Source of the DNA: Desulfobulbaceae bacterium
Lineage (GTDB): Bacteria > Desulfobacterota > Desulfobulbia > Desulfobulbales > Desulfobulbaceae
Assembly (NCBI GenBank): GCA_026986885.1
Contig: JALSNT010000058.1
Location: 1-5,019 of the forward strand
Direction: 5' to 3'
Length of the DNA: 5,019 bases
This document shows, piece by piece, positions 1-4,798 of the stretch (positions are counted from its first letter, which is position 1; each line of letters begins with the position of its first letter). Both the position numbers and the translations under genes were made by a program. The notes below the pieces were generated by a model. That model ran no database searches. It saw only the letters and a list, made by a program, of their open reading frames with translations, and was not told where the DNA came from.

Positions 1-404
1 CAGTGCTTGCCATTGGTGATGAAGCCCTGCGGCTGCGCGTTGAAAACAGCTATCCTGTTTGTCTTGATCTCGCCGAAGTCTGGCATGAGCGGACCGGGCT
101 TCCCTTTGTCTTTGCCGTCTGCGCCGTCCGTGATGAGTTTCTTGGCGCCCATGCAGAGGAGGTACGAAATATTCATCAGATGTTACTCACCTGCCGGGCG
201 CGGGGACTTGCCCGGTTGCCGGAAATCTGTGAGCGGGTGGCCCGCAGAATTCCCATGGACTGTACGGCCTGCTCGGCGTACCTGCATGCCATGGAGTATG
301 ATTTGCAATACAGTAAGCAGGAGGCATTGATGAAATTTTTTGAACTGCTCATCCGCAGGAACGAGGTTGATAAGCATTGCCTGCCGCTGCAGATTTTTTC
401 CTGA
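1..404 (+). CDS. mqnA: MqnA chorismate dehydratase, C-terminal part (5' end outside window)
   Basis: This is the last 134 codons or so of a menaquinone biosynthetic enzyme that converts chorismate to 3-[(1-carboxyvinyl)oxy]benzoate, the first committed step of the futalosine pathway, in the cytoplasm. The visible part starts in the motif LAIGDEAL, followed by a stretch ending TGLPFVFAV, which is the hallmark of the MqnA/MqnD periplasmic-binding-protein-like fold. Near the C-terminus, YDLQYSKQEALMKFFELL matches the usual final helices of MqnA. Full-length family members are about 270-290 residues, so roughly half is missing upstream. The GTG at base 3 is an internal valine, not a start. The reading frame ends normally at TGA. 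The downstream ubiE-ubiX-ubiA genes belong to the same pathway, which supports MqnA over MqnD, although the C-terminal half alone leaves some room for confusion between the two. Confidence 0.85.
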   Translation, partial: VLAIGDEALRLRVENSYPVCLDLAEVWHERTGLPFVFAVCAVRDEFLGAHAEEVRNIHQMLLTCRARGLARLPEICERVARRIPMDCTACSAYLHAMEYDLQYSKQEALMKFFELLIRRNEVDKHCLPLQIFS

Positions 405-492
405 TTTTTTGTGTTTTCAGCACACAACAAGTGCAGATAAATGTAACGCTCAATTAAAACGAATACAATTAACCCTGAAAACAATTAAACCT

Positions 493-504
493 AAGGCCGG
501 CCTT
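493..504. repeat. Perfect 12-bp palindrome AAGGCCGGCCTT
   Basis: AAGGCCGGCCTT reads the same on both strands and sits in an AT-rich intergenic stretch, where so GC-rich a palindrome stands out. It overlaps the TTGCCC hexamer of the promoter-like pair that follows, so it could be an operator, but no regulator is visible in the window. It could equally be a chance restriction-type palindrome. Confidence 0.4.
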
Positions 505-530
505 GCCCGCAACCCAATAAGTCGTATAAA
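503..530 (+). promoter_or_regulatory. Weak sigma-70-like promoter candidate for the menG operon
   Basis: TTGCCC at 503-508 and TATAAA at 525-530 are separated by 16 bases, a tolerable match to a housekeeping -35/-10 pair. A transcript from here would start near base 537 and carry the 544-603 hairpin and the 10-nt repeats in its leader before menG. The -35 match is poor at its 3' half and the region is AT-rich, so chance similarity is quite possible. Confidence 0.25.
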
Positions 531-543
531 ATGCTGGTCTGGT

Positions 544-603
544 TGAGCTTTGCGAAAGCAGACAAAAGTAGTGGCTGTTATTTGTCCGCTTTCGTTCCAC
601 TCA
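544..603. repeat. Long imperfect inverted repeat (hairpin) upstream of menG
   Basis: The left arm runs 544-566 and the right arm 581-603, around a 14-base loop. Each arm, read 5' to 3' on its own strand, is TGAG, five unmatched bases, then CGAAAGC(A/G)GACAAA. Seventeen of 23 positions match, with 13 of 14 in the inner block. No T tract follows, so it does not look like an intrinsic terminator. It may be a folded 5' leader, a binding site, or a small dispersed palindromic element. The symmetry is seen directly; the role is unknown. Confidence 0.7.
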
Positions 604-627
604 GGCAGAACCACAATTTCCTGAAAA

Positions 628-657
628 ATCTGTGTGAATTCGTGTCCATCCGTGGTT
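628..657. repeat. Three tandem 10-nt degenerate units (ATCYGTG-type intergenic repeat)
   Basis: Three consecutive decamers read ATCTGTGTGA, ATTCGTGTCC and ATCCGTGGTT, each following an AT(C/T)(C/T)GTG pattern with an exact 10-base period, then a T run. From memory, short GTG-phased runs of this kind, read on the other strand as AACCACGGAT followed by similar units, are scattered between genes in many deltaproteobacterial and other environmental genomes. I cannot confirm copy number here. The function is not known to me. The 10-base period is close to one helical turn of DNA. Confidence 0.6.
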
Positions 658-744
658 TTTTAGGGGGGACGGAAAATATGGCAAATATTGTTTTTTCGAT
701 GTTGCCGAGGCTCGAAGGTAGTCAGATAAAAAAGTGTAAACAAC

Positions 745-1470
745 ATGGTAAAACCATCTACTTTTTCCCGGCCGGACGATAAGAAAAAATTCGTTCGTGA
801 CAAGTTTTCAGCTATCAGCGGCCGTTATGATCTGCTTAATTCCATGTTATCACTGCAGATTGACCGTTACTGGCGCTGGAAAACCACCCGTTTGCTGCGG
901 CAATTTCCCAGCGGCCCGATTCTTGATCTCTGCGCCGGTACCCTGCCGCTTGCCCTGGAATTAACCAGGCAGGCAGGGGAACGCCGGGTATTGGCTGTTG
1001 ATTTCTGTGAGGATATGCTGCGAAACGGAAAAAAATCATTACCCGATGATGACCGGAAAAATCGTATTTTTCCGGTCTGTGGAGACGGTGAAGAGATTCC
1101 GGCGCCGACAGACACCTTTTATGGCTGTACTGTAGCCTTCGGGGTTCGCAACCTGGCCCGTACCCTGCAGGGATTACAGGAGATGTACCGGGTCCTGCGT
1201 CCCGGGGGAAAATTATTGATCCTTGAATTCTCCCGGCCGACGAATCCTGTCATTAAACCGATCTATTCCCTGTACTTAAATAAAATATTACCCTTTGTCG
1301 CCGGTCTCGTCTCCGGAGATAAGGAGGCATATCAATATCTGGCCTCATCCATTGCCGCTTTTTATGAACCGGAAGAATTGCTTGCCATGATGCGGCAGGC
1401 CGGTTTTACATCGGTACGGAGGAAACCATTAACCTTCGGCATCGTTTCTATCTACATCGGTTGTAAATAA
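745..1470 (+). CDS. menG: Demethylmenaquinone methyltransferase (UbiE/MenG family)
   Basis: This 241-residue protein has the normal length for the SAM-dependent methyltransferase that adds the ring methyl group to demethylmenaquinone, the last step in menaquinone synthesis. The family N-terminus is clear: FSAISGRYDLLNSMLSL (residues 21-37) and DRYWRW. SAM motif I is LDLCAGTLPLAL (60-71), the acidic residue of motif II is in AVDFCEDML (84-92), and FGVRNLA (132-138) plus the LRPGGKLLILEFSRP block (151-165) are UbiE signatures. The C-terminal part carries YLASSI and FGIVSIYIG. Motif I reads GTLP where many relatives have GTGD; this looks like a subfamily trait, not damage. The ribosome site before the ATG is poor. 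The menaquinone route of its neighbours favours the name menG over ubiE. Confidence 0.9.
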   Translation: MVKPSTFSRPDDKKKFVRDKFSAISGRYDLLNSMLSLQIDRYWRWKTTRLLRQFPSGPILDLCAGTLPLALELTRQAGERRVLAVDFCEDMLRNGKKSLPDDDRKNRIFPVCGDGEEIPAPTDTFYGCTVAFGVRNLARTLQGLQEMYRVLRPGGKLLILEFSRPTNPVIKPIYSLYLNKILPFVAGLVSGDKEAYQYLASSIAAFYEPEELLAMMRQAGFTSVRRKPLTFGIVSIYIGCK

Positions 1471-1471
1471 T

Positions 1472-2080
1472 ATGAAAAAAGCGGAAAAAAAAGTGCTGTT
1501 GGCTATTACCGGGGCTACCGGCATGCTGTATGTACAGGAACTGCTGAGCCTGCTTGCCGGTCGGCAGGTTGCGGTGGATGCTGTTATTTCCGCCTCCGGC
1601 CGCCAGGTACTTGCCCTTGAGCTTTCGCTGCAGCCCGAAGATCTGTCGGGAGTGGATCGCTGGTTTAGCGTGGATGATTTTACCGCGCCTGCGGCGTCCG
1701 GGTCATGCCGCTACAGCGCCATGGTCATCCTGCCCTGTACCATGGGGACTCTGGGAGCTGTTGCCGGCGGTTTCAGTGGTAATCTGATTCACCGGGCAGC
1801 GGATGTTGCCCTTAAAGAGCAGTGGCCCCTTGTGCTGGCGGTACGGGAAACGCCGCTGAACAGGACACATCTGAAAAATATGCTGTCTGTGCGCGAGGCA
1901 GGGGGGATTATCTGTCCGCCCATGCCGTCGTTTTATCTAAGACCGGAAACACTTTCCGAGATGGCACGAAATTTTGCCGCCCGTATCTGTGATCAGATCG
2001 GTGTACAGGTTGATGTGCCCCGCTGGCAGGGTGTATCTTCTTCCGTACCGGTTGCAGATGCGGAAACAGGAAAAGAGTGA
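1472..2080 (+). CDS. ubiX: UbiX-type flavin prenyltransferase, probably serving the MqnL (UbiD-like) decarboxylase
   Basis: At 202 residues it is the usual size for the enzyme that joins dimethylallyl phosphate to FMN, making prenylated FMN for UbiD-type decarboxylases. In the futalosine pathway such a partner (often called MqnM) supports decarboxylation of the prenylated 1,4-dihydroxy-6-naphthoate. Visible motifs are the nucleotide loop ITGATG (12-17), SAS (40-42), PCTMGTLGAVAGG (88-100), N104, R108, AADVALKE (109-116), RETPLN (125-130) and PPMPSFY (149-155) with the conserved Tyr155. The loop has Thr16 and Met18 where many UbiX proteins have Ser and Ala (GASGA), a conservative change. It starts one base after the menG stop, with no strong ribosome site, so translational coupling is likely. 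The UbiD partner is not in the window. Confidence 0.9.
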   Translation: MKKAEKKVLLAITGATGMLYVQELLSLLAGRQVAVDAVISASGRQVLALELSLQPEDLSGVDRWFSVDDFTAPAASGSCRYSAMVILPCTMGTLGAVAGGFSGNLIHRAADVALKEQWPLVLAVRETPLNRTHLKNMLSVREAGGIICPPMPSFYLRPETLSEMARNFAARICDQIGVQVDVPRWQGVSSSVPVADAETGKE

Positions 2081-2943
2081 TTAAAAAAATGTGGGGAAAA
2101 ATTACAATATTGCTTGAAATGATCAAGTTCAAGCACACCGTTTTTGCCATGCCCTTTGCCCTGATGGGGGCCTTTCTTGCCGGACGGGGGGTACCGTCGT
2201 TGCGGGTTTTTTTACTGGTGGTGCTGGCCATGGTCGGCGCCCGTACCTGCGCCATGGGATTTAACCGTATTGTCGACAGGCGCTTTGATGCCGCCAATCC
2301 CCGGACAAAAAATCGGGCCATTCCCTCCGGTGCGGTAAGCCTTGCTGAATCATGGGCCATGGTTATTCTCAGTGGGGCGCTTTTCCTTCTTGCCTGCTTT
2401 TTCCTGAATCCGCTGGCCCTGAAAATCGCGCCTTTTGCCCTTGGCCTGACCCTTGTCTATTCCCTGACCAAACGCTTTACCTGGCTCTGTCATGTGGTTC
2501 TTGGGGTGGCTCTTGCCTTTTCACCCCTGGGCGGTTGGGTGGCGGTAGCCGGCTCGCTGCACGGTTTTCCCTGGGCCCTTTCTTTGGGTGTCCTCTTCTG
2601 GGTGGCGGGATTTGATTGTATTTACGCCTGTCTGGATGCCGATTTTGACCGTAAAGCCGGTCTCTATTCCATGCCGGCAAAACTTGGCCGCAGGCGTGCC
2701 TTTCAGTTAGCCGTCTTTTTTCATTTTCTGGCCTTTTTAAATTTTTTACTCACCGGCTGGATGAGCGGTCTGGGCAACATCTATTATATCGGGATTGGAC
2801 TGACGGGCGCTGCTCTCTTTTACCAGCACCTGGTGGTCAACCCACGAGACCTTTCCCGCATCCAGGTCTCCTTTTTTTCCATGAATGGGCTGATTGCCCT
2901 GATCCTGTTCATGGCGACCTGGTTTTCTTTGCTGCTGGTCTGA
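2077..2943 (+). CDS. mqnP: UbiA-type polyprenyltransferase (MqnP-like)
   Basis: This is an integral membrane prenyltransferase of 288 residues that attaches a polyprenyl chain to an aromatic acid, in this context probably 1,4-dihydroxy-6-naphthoate of the futalosine pathway. The first Asp-rich motif is N63-R-I-V-D67-R-R-F-D71, followed by AANPRTKNRAIPSG (72-85). The second is D180, D187 and D191 in the stretch from GFD to DRKAGLYSMP. About eight hydrophobic helices lie between and after them, including 43-60, 94-112, 116-130, 210-226 and 268-287. I chose the GTG start, which overlaps the ubiX stop by four bases, because AGGA lies five bases ahead of it. The ATG four codons later is too far from that site. 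The gene name rests on context; UbiA relatives with other aromatic substrates look similar. Confidence 0.85.
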   Translation: MIKKMWGKITILLEMIKFKHTVFAMPFALMGAFLAGRGVPSLRVFLLVVLAMVGARTCAMGFNRIVDRRFDAANPRTKNRAIPSGAVSLAESWAMVILSGALFLLACFFLNPLALKIAPFALGLTLVYSLTKRFTWLCHVVLGVALAFSPLGGWVAVAGSLHGFPWALSLGVLFWVAGFDCIYACLDADFDRKAGLYSMPAKLGRRRAFQLAVFFHFLAFLNFLLTGWMSGLGNIYYIGIGLTGAALFYQHLVVNPRDLSRIQVSFFSMNGLIALILFMATWFSLLLV

Positions 2944-2968
2944 AGCCTCAGGGGGTTTCGGATTTTTT
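2942..2968 (+). terminator. Possible rho-independent terminator after the menaquinone operon
   Basis: GAAGCC (2942-2947) can pair with GGTTTC (2954-2959), six pairs including one G-U, around a six-base loop. Six T residues follow three bases later (2963-2968). It begins at the prenyltransferase stop codon and overlaps the 3' end of the convergent anti-sigma gene, where a stop signal would be expected. The stem is short and the spacing to the T run is not ideal. The T-rich sequence is also simply the reverse of Lys codons in the opposing gene. Confidence 0.35.
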
Positions 2969-3232
2969 CTTGTTTTGACTTTCTTCTTCGAGCTTTTTTC
3001 TTATTTTTTCTTTGGCCTCAGGAGAGAGGGAGGCCCCATTGATTTCTTCGTTTTGTTCTTCCGCCTGCAGGATGGAACGAAGAAAGAGAAGTTGTTTTTT
3101 ATATCGCCGGCAGAGATAACACATCATCAGGTGGATATTGATCCCCATGCGCCGATGGAGCGGCAGCTTTCGATCCATGGATTCGGAGATCAGGACAGAT
3201 ATTTTTTTACAGCTGAATATCCAGTGTCGCAT
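2948..3232 (-). CDS. Zinc-finger (zf-HC2 type) anti-sigma factor, soluble
   Basis: This 94-residue protein is probably the antagonist of the ECF sigma factor encoded just upstream. The zinc site looks complete: Cys8, then His34-x3-Cys38-x2-Cys41 in IHLMMCYLC, the typical HC2 anti-sigma arrangement. ISVLISESMDRKLPL (11-25) and CRRYKKQLLFLRSIL (41-55) match the small partners usually found beside TIGR02943-type sigma factors. There is no membrane segment, so it acts in the cytoplasm. Cys ligands of this type can respond to oxidants in relatives such as RsrA, but that is not shown here. The C-terminal third (56-94) is highly charged, rich in Glu and Lys, and probably extended or helical. The ATG lies eight bases after the sigma stop, with TAGGA spanning that stop as ribosome site, so the two genes are co-translated. 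Confidence 0.8.
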   Translation of the reverse strand: MRHWIFSCKKISVLISESMDRKLPLHRRMGINIHLMMCYLCRRYKKQLLFLRSILQAEEQNEEINGASLSPEAKEKIRKKLEEESQNKKKSETP

Positions 3233-3240
3233 GGAAAATC

Positions 3241-3816
3241 CTACTTGGAGTCCTGGAACCAGTTAATTTCCAGGCAGCGGCGAAGAAGCATTCTTGCCCG
3301 GTAGAGTATGACCCAGCAGTTATTTTTTTTGGTCTCCATGACGTCACACATCTCATCTGTCGTGGCCCCCTGCAATTCGCGCAGGGTATAGGCCAGGGAT
3401 AATTTCTCCGGCATTTCACGCAGACAAGCGTGGATTACCTCCATTAGTTCTTTCCGTTCATATTCATTTTCCGGGTCCCGGCCCCAGTCTCCCGGTTTAA
3501 CCTTCCATTTTTCCCTGGCGTCAAACATGTTGTTTGTGCCATAGACAAAATCATCAAGGTTTTCATCTCCTGACTCCGGTTTTTGTTTCCTGTAATGATC
3601 GACAATTTTATGGCGGAGAATGGAGATCAGCCAGGTCCTGATGGTGGATCTGCCGGAAAATTTTTTCCTGGATCGATAGGCGGCAAGCAACGTTTCCTGG
3701 ACCAGGTCTTCAGCGGTAAAGGAATCCTTTACCCGTACTCTGGCAAAGCGGTAGAGGGTATCCCCATATTCTTCCAGCCAGCTGATCGGATTTGTTGCTG
3801 CTGTTAATTCTGTCAT
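3241..3816 (-). CDS. ECF (group IV) RNA polymerase sigma factor, TIGR02943-like
   Basis: This 191-residue protein directs RNA polymerase to a dedicated promoter set and has only regions 2 and 4. Region 2 covers about 14-78, with YGDTLYRFARVRV, AEDLVQETLLAAYRS (35-49), FSGRSTIRTWLISILRHKIVD (53-73) for core binding and -10 recognition. The linker (80-118) is long and acidic, with FDAREKWKVKPGDWGRDPE (98-116), a feature I associate with the TIGR02943 group. Region 4 (120-186) ends in NNCWVILYRARMLLRRCLEINWF, also a group signature. The start is the ATG after a weak GGGGT site. It precedes its zinc anti-sigma gene by eight bases and lies 87 bases after the membrane-protein gene on the same strand. 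Its targets are unknown; the upstream cytochrome genes are possible candidates by position only. Confidence 0.9.
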   Translation of the reverse strand: MTELTAATNPISWLEEYGDTLYRFARVRVKDSFTAEDLVQETLLAAYRSRKKFSGRSTIRTWLISILRHKIVDHYRKQKPESGDENLDDFVYGTNNMFDAREKWKVKPGDWGRDPENEYERKELMEVIHACLREMPEKLSLAYTLRELQGATTDEMCDVMETKKNNCWVILYRARMLLRRCLEINWFQDSK

Positions 3817-3828
3817 CGCACCCCGCTG

Positions 3829-3862
3829 TTTTCATGATTTTTTTTGTAACATATCATGAAAA
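3829..3862. promoter_or_regulatory. Perfect 10-bp inverted repeat in the sigma gene upstream region
   Basis: TTTTCATGAT (3829-3838) and ATCATGAAAA (3853-3862) are exact inverted copies around a 14-base AT-rich centre containing TGTAACAT. The left arm ends 13 bases from the sigma ATG. No T tract follows on the transcribed strand, so it does not look like a terminator for the upstream gene. The spacing between arm centres is 24 bases, roughly two helical turns, compatible with a dimeric regulator. CGTCGTA on the - strand (3869-3863) resembles an ECF -10 core, but I find no convincing GGAAC-type -35, so I do not call a promoter. Confidence 0.5.
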
Positions 3863-3903
3863 TACGACGATAACCCGGTTTTTTTCAGGGCAGTGTATAA
3901 AAA

Positions 3904-4346
3904 TTATCCAAGAACAAAATCTTTGTATACCTGACAACCACTCCATGCCTGCACTATCGCCAGTATGATGAGCAGCAGGTTGCTGCAACAGTGAAGCAGA
4001 GGAAGTATAATGCGCTTTTTTTTTTATGGGCATGCAGGTGTCGACCACTCAGCAGACCGAACAGAATCATCGGCAGGAGCAAAACAATTCTTCTGCCGTG
4101 ACTTCCGGTAATAAGAAAACCCTGCCAGTACACCTTCACCATCAGTATGCCTAAAAACAGGCCGCCGGTCCAGAGGAGCAGGGCGATGGTGCCAAGCCAT
4201 ACATGGCGCTGCCAATGAAACGAAATTTTTTGTCGCAGGTGAAGCCGCCGAAAACGGGCGGCTCCAAGCAGCAGTACATAGAGGGCAAGCAGAGTAGTTG
4301 TCACCTGCAGGATGGGGTGAAGGCTGAGCATGATTTTGAGCATCAT
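3904..4346 (-). pseudogene. DUF4079-like four-helix membrane protein, frameshifted at a run of ten A
   Basis: Read straight, the frame gives 130 residues and stops at 3954. Three hydrophobic helices (about 8-30, 48-72 and 86-102) are followed by HLHAHKKK and then a non-membrane tail, SALYFLCF onward. At the A10 tract (4025-4016) the -1 frame instead gives KRIILPLLHCCSNLLLIILA and, after it, IVQAWSGCQVYKDFVLG, a convincing fourth helix and ending, with a stop at 3904. The composite is about 147 residues. Several His residues near helix ends (10, 44, 48, 83, 103, 105, 107, and 119 in the shifted frame) suggest a b-type-haem or quinone-facing membrane protein; I assign DUF4079 from memory. The ATG is 20 bases after the cytochrome stop, with a weak ribosome site. 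It could be a pseudogene, a sequencing error, or a programmed -1 shift or slippage site. Confidence 0.65.
4016..4025 (-). repeat. Poly-A tract (A10 in the mRNA) at the frameshift point
   Basis: The coding strand reads CAT, ten A, then GCG. In the zero frame this is AAA AAA AAA AGC. One extra A, or a -1 slip on A-AAA-AAA, gives AAG CGC and opens the frame encoding the fourth helix. Runs of nine or more A are known slippage sites for ribosomes and RNA polymerase, and also a common place for indel mutation and sequencing error. A GCAGCA-ACC-TGCTGC hairpin lies about 29 bases downstream, further than usual for a frameshift stimulator. Confidence 0.75.
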
Positions 4347-4366
4347 GGTCAGATGGTAACCGGGAG

Positions 4367-4798
4367 TTATTTGAACTCGTGAACAACGACAAAATCATTG
4401 GCAGCCCGTGTGCCGTGGCAGCCGATACATCCCTTTGGCTTACCGGACTTGAGTGCTTTGCCGTCCGTACCGTATTTAACCCAGAACCAGTCGCCGTCTT
4501 TGGGATTATATCCCTTTACTTTATACATCACGGTGATGATCTTAAGTTCTTTTGTCGGGCTGTAGTTTTCCTTCACCACCAATGAACCATATTGCAGAGG
4601 TGGTCTGGTGGAATTCAGTGCCTTTTTGTTGACAAAAACCTTATGAAACGGGCCATGCGGGGCACGACCTTTCTGCATGCCTTTATGATCCGGCCAATAG
4701 GACCACTTCGTGTAGGGCGATACCTTGGTAATATAGTTCCAGAGCGCGGACGAATCCGGTCCCGGCATTTCCCCGGCGAAAACAGGAACGGCTAACCC
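4367..4798 (-). pseudogene. Cytochrome P460-like c-type haem protein, 5' end lost to an IS insertion
   Basis: The mature part is intact. It has YWPDHKGMQKGRAPHG, then VKENYSP (65-71), ITVMYKVKGYNPKDGDWFWV (78-97) and a single haem-binding CIGCH (114-118) near the C-terminus, numbered from the ATG at 4768. This pattern fits the periplasmic cytochrome P460/c'-beta family, whose members bind or oxidise small nitrogen compounds or carry electrons. Just upstream in frame is LAVPVFAGE (4795-4769), the hydrophobic end and cleavage site of a signal peptide. Before that, the frame has no ATG, GTG or TTG before a stop at 4891-4893, and the residues become polar. The first usable start, at 4768, would give an unexported protein that could not be matured. 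The adjoining sequence is the left flank of an IS1634-like transposase gene, so I infer an interrupted gene. Confidence 0.75.

Larger units (their letters stand above)
405..744. other. Intergenic region between mqnA and menG with several DNA structures
   Basis: These 340 bases hold no gene that I can support. They are AT-rich at first, then contain a perfect 12-bp palindrome, a weak promoter-like pair, a long imperfect hairpin and three 10-nt repeat units, each listed separately. A 34-codon reading frame begins at base 678 after a purine-rich GGGGGGACGG stretch and overlaps the start of menG; it resembles nothing I know. I see no clear intrinsic terminator after mqnA: GTGT at 409 can pair with ACAC at 420, but no T tract follows. 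The region probably separates mqnA from the downstream operon transcriptionally, which is an inference. Confidence 0.6.

Noticed and set aside
531..782. 83-codon frame as a full gene
   Set aside because: It runs through the hairpin and the 10-nt repeat and has no recognisable protein features. Only the short segment from 678 has a possible ribosome site, and that is listed as a finding.
2352..2680. Frames on both strands inside the prenyltransferase gene
   Set aside because: They are overlapping shadows of a conserved membrane protein. Their translations are rich in Pro, Gly and Arg and show no family motif.
2089..2943. ATG start for the prenyltransferase instead of GTG
   Set aside because: AGGA at 2068-2071 is five bases from the GTG but seventeen from the ATG. 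The four-base overlap with ubiX also favours GTG.
3014..3035. GGCCTC/GAGGCC hairpin as a terminator
   Set aside because: It lies inside the anti-sigma coding region and no T tract follows on either strand.
3854..4048. Minus-strand 64-codon frame across the poly-A tract
   Set aside because: It is the third frame of the membrane-protein region. Its protein lacks a plausible hydrophobic pattern, whereas the -1 frame gives the expected helix.
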